From contig JACFNM010000037.1 in assembly GCA_019454915.1 (NCBI GenBank), positions 1 through 18,487 on the forward strand: a stretch of 18,487 nt of DNA, given 5' to 3'. This stretch comes from Chitinophagaceae bacterium. Lineage in GTDB: Bacteria > Bacteroidota > Bacteroidia > Chitinophagales > Chitinophagaceae. Below, one piece after another: positions 7,610-13,657 of this stretch. The first letter of the stretch is position 1. Each line of letters opens with the position of its first letter. Below the pieces are notes generated by a model. That model did no database searches and was not told the origin of the DNA. It saw only the letters and a program-made list of their open reading frames with translations. The position numbers and the translations under genes are program-made.

Positions 7610-8077
7610 ATGCGTAAAGCACAAGCCAAAAAATTACCATTGTCGCCGGATCCTAAGTTCAATGATACGCTGGTGACCCGATTTGTAAATAATTTGATGT
7701 GGGGAGGAAAGAAAAGCACGGCTTATGATATCTTTTATAATGCTGTTGAGCGGGTTTCGAAAATTTCAGGTGAAGACGGATATGAAGTATGGAAACGGGC
7801 ATTAAGTAATGTTACGCCCAGCGTGGAAGTACGCAGCCGCAGAATCGGGGGAGCCACTTTTCAGATTCCAACAGAAGTACGCCCCGACAGAAAAATTTCG
7901 CTGAGTATTAAATGGCTTATACGCTACAGCCGTGAAAGAAACGGAAAAACTATGGCTGATAAACTGGCGAATGAAATTGTGGCGGCAAGCAAGGGAGAAG
8001 GAGCGGCTTTCAAAAAGAAAGAAGATACACACCGTATGGCGGATGCGAACAAGGCATTTGCACATTTCAAGGTGTAA
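7610..8077 (+). CDS. rpsG: 30S ribosomal protein S7
   Basis: This 155-residue primary 16S rRNA-binding protein of the 30S head has the recognisable blocks [19 protein letters not shown] (25-43), [20 protein letters not shown] (67-86), the RWLI-like [10 protein letters not shown] (101-110), and the C-terminal [14 protein letters not shown] (140-153). The N-terminus ([20 protein letters not shown]) is normal for Bacteroidota. It is co-transcribed with rpsL. A strong intrinsic terminator 24 bases after the stop ends the unit here, so fusA is not read from the same transcript as in the standard str operon. Confidence 0.99.
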   Translation: MRKAQAKKLPLSPDPKFNDTLVTRFVNNLMWGGKKSTAYDIFYNAVERVSKISGEDGYEVWKRALSNVTPSVEVRSRRIGGATFQIPTEVRPDRKISLSIKWLIRYSRERNGKTMADKLANEIVAASKGEGAAFKKKEDTHRMADANKAFAHFKV

Positions 8078-8101
8078 ATTCAGAATATTTTTTTGTTTTT
8101 T

Positions 8102-8131
8102 ACCCTGCTGTAATTTCGGTAGGGTTTTTTT
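8102..8131 (+). terminator. Intrinsic terminator after rpsL-rpsG
   Basis: ACCCTGCTG (8102-8110) pairs with CGGTAGGGT (8117-8125) over nine positions, including two G-T pairs, around a 6-base loop. It is followed directly by a run of T to 8131. The T-run is on the plus side only, so it acts on rpsG transcripts. Confidence 0.85.
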
Positions 8132-8146
8132 ATAAATAGCAATAGA

Positions 8147-8884
8147 GTGGAGATTTGGTTGATCAAACTGAGACTTAAAAAAAGAAATGGCGTGATGGCG
8201 GGAGTCATTTTTCTTTTCTGCCTCACCATGGCCGTTTCTGTGTTTTCTCAGGAAAATTCGACGGGTTCCTGGCTCATCGTAAATTCTCAACTGGAATTCA
8301 ACAAAAGATGGGAGGCTTTTACTGAATTACAAACGAGGTCCAATCGTTTGGCAAACCGTTTCTTTTATTATGAAGTAAAAGGAGGAATCGGTTATAAAGT
8401 AAATGAAAATTTTTCCGTATTACTGGGACTGGGCCGGTATGCAACCTATGCGGGAGAGGGCAACTTCTCAAAGCCTCTGGATACGGAAGAGTTTCGGATT
8501 TGGCAGCAGCTTAACCTGAATCATTCTATAGAAAGGTTAAAGGTTGAACACCGGTACCGGATAGAACAAAAATGGATGAACGGGAGATATCGTAACCGCT
8601 TTCGGTACCGGCTGAGCACCGTTTTGCCTGTTAATGATGTTGATTTGAAACCTGAAACCTTCTATCTAAATGTATATGACGAAGTGTTTTTAAATAATAA
8701 GGCGCCTCACTTTGAGCGTAACCGTTTTTATGCAGGGATAGGATATGTATTAAGCCCTACCCTGATGGCGCAGTTGGGGTATGTGAACCAATACAATTAC
8801 ACGTTAACCAAACAGGGAGATAAGAATTTCGTTCAAATTATGCTCGTGGTTCAGTTCGACGGCGGCAATGACGAAGAAGGATAA
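8147..8884 (+). CDS. DUF2490 family outer-membrane protein
   Basis: This 245-residue exported protein is of unknown function. After a charged N-terminal stretch (K7, R9, K11, K12, R13) comes a hydrophobic signal core (17-32) with a likely cleavage site near SVFS-QEN (33-36). The mature part is a series of amphipathic strands with aromatic ends, e.g. GSWLIVNSQLEFNKRWEAFT and VEHRYRIEQKWMNGRYRNRF, ending in FVQIMLVVQF as an outer-membrane beta-barrel does. This is the DUF2490 pattern. The frame has no ATG before the signal core. The start is either GTG at 8147, which supplies the positive n-region and is preferred, or ATG at 8195, which gives a 229-residue protein starting MAGVIFLF. The gene begins 15 bases after the rpsG terminator and converges with ndh. 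Confidence 0.8.
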   Translation: MEIWLIKLRLKKRNGVMAGVIFLFCLTMAVSVFSQENSTGSWLIVNSQLEFNKRWEAFTELQTRSNRLANRFFYYEVKGGIGYKVNENFSVLLGLGRYATYAGEGNFSKPLDTEEFRIWQQLNLNHSIERLKVEHRYRIEQKWMNGRYRNRFRYRLSTVLPVNDVDLKPETFYLNVYDEVFLNNKAPHFERNRFYAGIGYVLSPTLMAQLGYVNQYNYTLTKQGDKNFVQIMLVVQFDGGNDEEG

Positions 8885-8907
8885 GTCTTCTGCTTTGTTT
8901 ATCTCTC

Positions 8908-10182
8908 TTATTCCTTCTTAAAAGGTCTGATGATCATTCTTAACGCCTGGTCCCTGGTAAAATAAGCAATCATCCAGTTATATAAAGTAGTTAACTTATT
9001 TCTGAACGTAACCAGCGAAATCAGGTGGATGAATACCCACATAAACCAGGCGATGAATCCCTTGAAATGTAGTTTGGGCATGGGCAGGTCCGCCACCGCT
9101 TTGTTGCGCCCGATTATCGCCATCGAGCCCTTGTCCCGATAACGAAACGGCTTTAGGGGATGCCCGGTGGACAATCTCTTCAAGTTATCTGCTAAGTGCT
9201 TCCCCTGCTGAAGCGCCACCTGCGCCACCTGCGGGTGACCTTTTGGGAAACCGGGATCGGCATCAAGCAGACTGATATCGCCAACGGCAAAAATATTATC
9301 GGTATGCTGTACTTTCTGATACTCGTCCGTCAACAGCCGGTTGGCATGCCCCAAAGCTTCCGCCGGTAGGCCGTCAATGGCCTTGCCGGATACCCCTGCA
9401 GCCCAAATCAGGGTTTTGCTTGGGATACTTTCTCCGTTAGAGAGCATCACCAGGTCGTCTTTATAATCCCTGACTCTTGTGTTTAACTTGATTTCCACGC
9501 CTATTTTAGAAAGCGCATCGAAGGTATCCTTTTGTGATTGGGCGCTCATCGGCGCCAGCAGGTGGCTGCCGCCATCAACGAGGTATATATGGCTTTCATT
9601 CTTTACCGTATTGAATTCGGGGTAGTCTTTGCGTACCACGTGCTTCCTCATTTCCGCGAGCATACCCGACACTTCAACTCCGGTGGGTCCTCCCCCGGCG
9701 ATAACAATCGTCAGGTATTTCTCTCTCTCCTTCTTGTCGGTAGTAATGGTGGCTGCCTCCAACTGCTGCAGCAGGTAATTCCGCATTTCCAACGCATCGC
9801 CGAGGGTTTTCATGGGAATAGCATTCGCCTTCACCTGCTCCATCCCAAAAAAATTAGTCTCTGTTCCCGTCGCCAGCACGAGGTAGTCATATTCCAGTTC
9901 ACCAGAAGATAACACCACTTTATTTTCTGCGGCTAATACGCGCAGTAATGAGCCCATCCGAAAATGCAGGTTCTTTTTTTTCTGAAACATTTTCCGGAAC
10001 GGATAGCTGATGTTTGAAGCCTCCAAAAAGCCCGTAGCGACCTGGTAGAGCAGAGGCGGAAAGAAATTATAATTGTCTTTATCCGCCAGTGTTATATCGA
10101 AATTTGGATGATTGGAGAGGTGTTGGGCAAAATTAATCCCGGCAAACCCGCCGCCTATGATCACCACTTTTTTTTGTAACAT
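8908..10182 (-). CDS. ndh: Type II NADH:quinone oxidoreductase (NDH-2)
   Basis: This 424-residue FAD enzyme oxidises NADH and reduces the membrane quinone without pumping protons. The N-terminal dinucleotide fold for FAD shows VVIIGGGFAGINFA (6-19). The second fold for NADH shows IVIAGGGPTGVEVSG (159-173). FAVGDI (298-303) contacts FAD, and the quinone-site motif AQVALQQGKHLADNL lies at 320-334. The C-terminal part (372-410) is hydrophobic and amphipathic (FIAWFMWVFIHLISLV) and anchors the protein to the inner membrane face, as in other NDH-2 enzymes. The length is typical. It is transcribed away from fusA. Its 5' leader holds a small hairpin (CTCCC 10191-10195 with GGGAG 10205-10209) just ahead of the start codon, and a palindrome lies further upstream. 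Confidence 0.93.
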   Translation of the reverse strand: MLQKKVVIIGGGFAGINFAQHLSNHPNFDITLADKDNYNFFPPLLYQVATGFLEASNISYPFRKMFQKKKNLHFRMGSLLRVLAAENKVVLSSGELEYDYLVLATGTETNFFGMEQVKANAIPMKTLGDALEMRNYLLQQLEAATITTDKKEREKYLTIVIAGGGPTGVEVSGMLAEMRKHVVRKDYPEFNTVKNESHIYLVDGGSHLLAPMSAQSQKDTFDALSKIGVEIKLNTRVRDYKDDLVMLSNGESIPSKTLIWAAGVSGKAIDGLPAEALGHANRLLTDEYQKVQHTDNIFAVGDISLLDADPGFPKGHPQVAQVALQQGKHLADNLKRLSTGHPLKPFRYRDKGSMAIIGRNKAVADLPMPKLHFKGFIAWFMWVFIHLISLVTFRNKLTTLYNWMIAYFTRDQALRMIIRPFKKE

Positions 10183-10232
10183 CTTCTAATCTCCCAGCTA
10201 TGCAGGGAGTCTCTTTTAGTTGAAAGTTCAGA

Positions 10233-10240
10233 CAAAGGTA
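10233..10240 (-). promoter_or_regulatory. Candidate -7 box of ndh
   Basis: On the minus strand the sequence is TACCTTTG, identical to the -7 boxes of rpsL and fusA. Transcription would start near 10227, leaving a leader of about 44 nt. No TTTG is found at the expected -33 spacing; the 14-bp palindrome at 10257-10270 occupies that neighbourhood instead, which suggests a promoter that depends on a regulator. Confidence 0.5.
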
Positions 10241-10256
10241 CCAAACGGCGGGGTTT

Positions 10257-10270
10257 TTTCGCCGGCGAAA
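10257..10270. promoter_or_regulatory. Perfect 14-bp palindrome, possible operator for ndh
   Basis: TTTCGCCGGCGAAA is a perfect, gapless palindrome in the divergent ndh-fusA spacer. It falls at about -30 to -43 of the predicted ndh start and about -90 to -104 of the predicted fusA start. A symmetric GC-core, AT-arm site of this size is typical of dimeric regulators. The bound protein is unknown. Confidence 0.45.
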
Positions 10271-10346
10271 GGGAAATTGCAACCGGGGATTTCGCTTTGT
10301 ATAAAATTTTAGCAGCCTGCTGTCATGGTTTTAACGGTATTATTGC

Positions 10347-10354
10347 TACCTTTG
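10347..10354 (+). promoter_or_regulatory. Candidate -7 box of fusA
   Basis: TACCTTTG matches TAnnTTTG exactly and lies 80 bases ahead of the fusA ATG, giving a predicted leader of about 66 nt. The -33 region has only T-rich sequence (TTTT at 10329-10332, spacer 14), not a proper TTTG. The independent promoter agrees with fusA being separated from rpsL-rpsG. Confidence 0.5.
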
Positions 10355-10375
10355 CGCCTCAAAAAAATATAGTCA

Positions 10376-10390
10376 GGGACAGAATGTCCC
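10376..10390 (+). other. Small hairpin in the fusA leader
   Basis: GGGAC (10376-10380) and GTCCC (10386-10390) can pair around a 5-base loop, followed by an A-rich stretch up to the start codon. It lies in the predicted 5' untranslated leader, 36 bases before the ATG. It has no T-run, so it is not a terminator; a role in translation or RNA stability is possible but unproven. Confidence 0.35.
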
Positions 10391-10426
10391 GGGCATAAAA
10401 AGTTATCATACTTAATCCCATATAGA

Positions 10427-12571
10427 ATGGCAGATTTAAAACTTCAAAGAAACTTCGGTATCGCTGCGCATATTGATGCAGGAAAAACCACTACTACAGA
10501 GCGTATTCTGCGCTACACCGGCATGATCCACAAGACCGGTGAAACACACGATGGATCTGCCACAACCGACTGGATGGAACAGGAAAAAGAAAGAGGTATT
10601 ACCATTACCTCAGCGGCTGTTAGTTGTCAATGGGTATTTCCTACTGTCAAGGGTAAACCGACAGCAGACTCAAAAAAATATAGTTTTAACATTATTGATA
10701 CTCCGGGGCACGTGGACTTTACCGTAGAAGTGGAGCGTTCTATGCGTGTACTGGACGGGCTGATCGCTTTATTTTCCGCCGTGGACGGCGTTGAGCCGCA
10801 GAGTGAAACGGTATGGCGTCAGGCAAACCGCTACAAGGTACCGAGGATTGGCTTTGTGAATAAAATGGACCGCTCGGGCGCCGACTTCCTGAATGTGGTA
10901 AAGCAGGTAAAGGAAATGTTAGGAGCAAAAGCGGTTCCCTTGCAGTTGCCCATCGGTGCGGAAGAAAATTTCAAGGGCGTGGTTGACCTTATCAAGATGA
11001 AAGGGATCATCTGGCATGACGAGACGGAAGGCATGACCTTTGACGAAGTGGATGTGCCGGCCGATATGCTTGAGGAAGCGAATGAATGGCGGGGGCACCT
11101 TATAGAGGCTGTGGCAGAGTACGACGATAATTTAATGGAGAAATTCTTTGAAGACCCCAATACGATTACGGAAGATGAAATGCATACTGCCATCCGTAAA
11201 GCGACTATTGACCTGAGCATTGTGCCCATGATGTGTGGTTCTTCTTTTAAAAATAAGGGTGTACAAACGGCGCTGGATGCCGTGTGTCGTTATCTTCCTT
11301 CTCCGGTGGACATTGAAGCAATTGACGGAACGAATCCTGACACGGGCGAAGTGGAAGAAAGGAAGCCGGATGCAAAAGAGCCTTTTGCAGCGCTGGCTTT
11401 CAAGATCATGACTGACCCCTTCGTGGGCCGCCTGGCATTTTTCCGTGTGTATTCCGGACATTTGGACGCAGGTTCCTATGTATTAAATGTGAGAAGCGGT
11501 AAGAAAGAAAGGATAAGCAGAATCATGAAGATGTTTGCCAATAAACAAAACCCCGTTGACTTCATTGAAGCGGGAGATATTGGCGCTGCCATCGGATTTA
11601 AAGAAATTAAGACCGGAGATACGCTTTGTGACGAAAATCATCCTATTACGCTGGAGAATATGTTCATTCCCGAACCCGTAATCGCCATCGCCATTGAGCC
11701 TAAAACACAGGTAGACGTTGATAAGATGGGTATCGCCATCGGTAAGTTAGTGGAAGAAGATCCTACGCTGCGTGTAAATACGGATGAAGATACGGGTCAG
11801 ACCATCCTCCGTGGAATGGGAGAATTACACCTGGAAATTATTATAGACCGTATGCGTCGTGAATTCAAAGTGGACGTAAACCAGGGCGCTCCCCAGGTAG
11901 CTTACAAAGAAGCATTTACGACTACTGTTGAACATCGCGAGGTACTGAAAAAACAAACAGGTGGTAGGGGTAAATTTGCTGATATCGTATTCGAAATGGG
12001 ACCGGCTGATGAAGAGTGGATTAAAGAGAATCCCGGTAAATCCTTCCAGTTTGTGAACGATATCTTCGGAGGGTCTATTCCCCGTGAATTTGTTCCGGCT
12101 ATTCAAAAAGGTTTTGAAACTTCGATGACTAACGGCGTGTTAGCCAACTATCCGGTGCAGAATATGAAGATTCGCGTATTTGACGGAAGTTATCACGACG
12201 TGGATTCTGATTCTATGTCGTTTGAGCTTTGTGCCAAAGCAGGCTTCAGAGAAGCCGGACGTAAAGCCAAACCCGTATTACTGGAACCTATCATGAAGGT
12301 AGAGGTGTTGACTCCCGATCAATACATGGGAGACGTAACCGGTGATATCAACCGCCGCCGGGGTATCCTGGAAGGGATGGACAGCCGTAACAATCTCCAG
12401 GTAATCAAAGCCAAAGTTCCTTTGAGTGAAATGTTTGGATATGTAACCCAGCTCCGTTCTCTAACTTCCGGCCGTGCTACTTCCACCATGGAGTTTAGCC
12501 ATTACAGTCCGACACCGAACAATATCGCAGAAGAAGTGGTAGCAAAAGTGAGAGGGAAAGTAACAGCATAA
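10427..12571 (+). CDS. fusA: Elongation factor G
   Basis: This 714-residue GTPase drives translocation of tRNA and mRNA on the ribosome and, with ribosome recycling factor, subunit splitting. The G domain shows the P-loop [13 protein letters not shown] (13-25), the switch I end [11 protein letters not shown] (54-64), DTPGHVDFT (91-99) and NKMD (145-148). Domains II to V follow, with GMGELHLEI in domain III, the basic GRGKF region of domain IV, and [16 protein letters not shown] near the C-terminus. The length is standard. The start is fixed by [15 protein letters not shown], the normal N-terminus in this phylum. A small insert (about 71-84) between switch I and the DTPGH motif is usual in Bacteroidota. 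It is the canonical EF-G rather than a FusA2 paralogue, judging by motif conservation and proximity to rpsL-rpsG. Confidence 0.98.
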   Translation: MADLKLQRNFGIAAHIDAGKTTTTERILRYTGMIHKTGETHDGSATTDWMEQEKERGITITSAAVSCQWVFPTVKGKPTADSKKYSFNIIDTPGHVDFTVEVERSMRVLDGLIALFSAVDGVEPQSETVWRQANRYKVPRIGFVNKMDRSGADFLNVVKQVKEMLGAKAVPLQLPIGAEENFKGVVDLIKMKGIIWHDETEGMTFDEVDVPADMLEEANEWRGHLIEAVAEYDDNLMEKFFEDPNTITEDEMHTAIRKATIDLSIVPMMCGSSFKNKGVQTALDAVCRYLPSPVDIEAIDGTNPDTGEVEERKPDAKEPFAALAFKIMTDPFVGRLAFFRVYSGHLDAGSYVLNVRSGKKERISRIMKMFANKQNPVDFIEAGDIGAAIGFKEIKTGDTLCDENHPITLENMFIPEPVIAIAIEPKTQVDVDKMGIAIGKLVEEDPTLRVNTDEDTGQTILRGMGELHLEIIIDRMRREFKVDVNQGAPQVAYKEAFTTTVEHREVLKKQTGGRGKFADIVFEMGPADEEWIKENPGKSFQFVNDIFGGSIPREFVPAIQKGFETSMTNGVLANYPVQNMKIRVFDGSYHDVDSDSMSFELCAKAGFREAGRKAKPVLLEPIMKVEVLTPDQYMGDVTGDINRRRGILEGMDSRNNLQVIKAKVPLSEMFGYVTQLRSLTSGRATSTMEFSHYSPTPNNIAEEVVAKVRGKVTA

Positions 12572-12613
12572 GAAAGATAGTTGAGTATTATCCATACCCG
12601 ACGTAAATAAGTG

Positions 12614-12650
12614 ATAACCCGTTTCTTCATAAGGAACGGGTTATTCATTT
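12614..12650 (+). terminator. Terminator after fusA
   Basis: ATAACCCGTTTC (12614-12625) pairs with GGAACGGGTTAT (12633-12644) over 12 bp, with one G-T pair and a 7-base loop, 43 bases after the fusA stop. The following sequence (TCATTTG) is only weakly T-rich, so termination may be less than complete, but the stem is strong. Confidence 0.7.
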
Positions 12651-12704
12651 GTAATAGTTATTATTTAATCTGACAGTTAAGTTTTATCTTTTCAATCTGT
12701 TGAA

Positions 12705-12729
12705 GTATGTCCAACCATCTTTGACATAC
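12705..12729. repeat. 7-bp inverted repeat, 11-base gap
   Basis: GTATGTC (12705-12711) and GACATAC (12723-12729) are perfect reverse complements. They lie in the 208-base spacer between the fusA terminator and the four-helix membrane protein. This could be a regulator half-site pair or a weak RNA hairpin. Confidence 0.4.
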
Positions 12730-12756
12730 CGGTAAAATTATACACAGGGCAGTTGG

Positions 12757-12779
12757 TTTTGCATGATTATTGTGCAAAA
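12757..12779. repeat. 7-bp inverted repeat, 9-base gap
   Basis: TTTTGCA (12757-12763) and TGCAAAA (12773-12779) are perfect reverse complements, 28 bases after the preceding inverted repeat and about 80 bases before the next gene. The repeat spans two helical turns with a TGATTATTG spacer, which fits an operator better than a terminator. Confidence 0.4.
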
Positions 12780-12858
12780 GGGCGGATAGAATGGATGATT
12801 GAGGTGCATTGAATAAAATCCTTTATATTGACATTCTGTTTTCATTTCAAAGTCTGCT

Positions 12859-13299
12859 ATGCCGTTTAAATTTAAGCCATACTATTTATTTGTACCCCTT
12901 GCGCTGTTACTCATCCTGATGTCTTTTATTCCCTACAAACACTCGATGAACCTGGCGATTAAAGGAGCCGCTTATTCCCTGAATTTTGCAGACTCCCTGA
13001 AATCCTTCGCCATGTTGTTTTTACTCTTATGGATACTGTATCTTTTTACAACAAGAATCCTGTTTTCCAAAATACTCATCTGGATACACACGCTAACGAC
13101 TATTGGCGTGGTGTTCATCATCATCGTGTTGTTCTATTATTTCTCAGGCAGTCAAAACCCGGCGTCTGCGGGCGAATTGTCTTTTCAAACGGGACCTAAC
13201 TTGCCGATGTTGGTACCCTTTCTCATTTGGTTTCTCCTGATTATGCAATTAAGCTATGTCTTAAATCTTCTGCTTGGAGTCATTCGGCGCTTGAATTGA
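12859..13299 (+). CDS. Small four-helix inner-membrane protein of unknown function
   Basis: This protein of 146 residues has four predicted membrane helices at about 8-26, 49-70, 72-95 and 115-142, with short loops and a basic C-terminus (VIRRLN), suggesting both ends in the cytoplasm. It has no motif I recognise. The pattern of a first helix, a short polar stretch, then FADSLKSFAMLFLLLWILYL is reminiscent of small Bacteroidota proteins that carry a cytochrome-oxidase-subunit-I-like DTYFVI segment ahead of their second helix. Here the HDTYFVI residues are not present, so no haem-binding role is claimed. It is a solitary gene, downstream of two inverted repeats and convergent with the alpha-2-macroglobulin gene. 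The absence of a gap in hydrophobic periodicity argues for a real gene. Confidence 0.7.
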   Translation: MPFKFKPYYLFVPLALLLILMSFIPYKHSMNLAIKGAAYSLNFADSLKSFAMLFLLLWILYLFTTRILFSKILIWIHTLTTIGVVFIIIVLFYYFSGSQNPASAGELSFQTGPNLPMLVPFLIWFLLIMQLSYVLNLLLGVIRRLN

Positions 13300-13320
13300 C
13301 TAATCTCCCGGACTTCATAG

Positions 13321-13351
13321 AAAATAAAAAACCAGTCTTTGGAAGACCGGT
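13321..13351 (-). terminator. Intrinsic terminator, minus strand
   Basis: Read on the minus strand, ACCGGTCTT and AAGACTGGT (13351-13343 and 13339-13331) pair over nine positions with one G-T pair and a 3-base loop. They are followed by TTTTTATTTT. On the plus strand the same hairpin has an A-C mismatch and no T-run, so the direction is clear. It lies 305 bases after the alpha-2-macroglobulin stop codon. Confidence 0.75.
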
Positions 13352-13564
13352 CATTATTCCGAAAAAAGCACAGGGCTTAACAAGTCTGTTTATTTTCTGG
13401 CGGGTTTTACTAAGCAACCTCATTTGCTTATTGATGTCTGATCATCTATCCTAATGATTCAACAATGTAAAGATGCGACGGATTCTCTCCTAAATGAACT
13501 TTATTCGGCAGACGTATTTTTGTCTTCGATTTTTGATGGTTTTTGTCCGATAAGTATAAATTCT

Positions 13565-13583
13565 TAGTCCTGATTAAGGACTA
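13565..13583. repeat. Perfect 7-bp hairpin
   Basis: TAGTCCT (13565-13571) and AGGACTA (13577-13583) flank a 5-base loop, 73 bases after the alpha-2-macroglobulin stop on the minus strand. It has no T-run on either side. It could be an RNA-stability or processing element in the long 3' tail. Confidence 0.4.
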
Positions 13584-13624
13584 TAACAGCTCCTCTGCCG
13601 TATAGCCCTTATCTACAGAACCGG

Positions 13625-13657
13625 GGTAGTTGACTTATGCTAACCACTACCTTTTTT
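13625..13657 (+). terminator. Possible plus-strand terminator
   Basis: GGTAGT (13625-13630) pairs with ACTACC (13646-13651) around a long 15-base loop and is followed by six T, which overlap the stop codon of the convergent alpha-2-macroglobulin gene. The short stem makes this weak. It would stop transcripts coming from the membrane-protein gene 325 bases upstream. Confidence 0.35.

Larger units (their letters stand above)
13300..13655. other. 356-base non-coding spacer between convergent genes
   Basis: No credible gene lies here. Short frames exist on both strands, but they overlap the terminator or the 3' end of the membrane-protein gene. The spacer holds a minus-strand intrinsic terminator at 13321-13351, a perfect 7-bp hairpin at 13565-13583 and a possible plus-strand terminator at 13625-13657. 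It probably serves as the 3' untranslated region of the alpha-2-macroglobulin transcript. Confidence 0.55.

Noticed and set aside
7802..8290. Open frame of 162 residues on the minus strand
   Set aside because: It runs through rpsG, a terminator and the start of the DUF2490 gene, and has no coherent protein features.
13275..13424. Possible 48-residue minus-strand small protein starting MRLLSKTRQK
   Set aside because: Its coding sequence would contain the intrinsic terminator at 13321-13351, so the message would be cut before its stop codon.
13227..13454. Open frame of 75 residues on the plus strand
   Set aside because: It overlaps the end of the four-helix protein in another frame and crosses the minus-strand terminator; nothing supports it.
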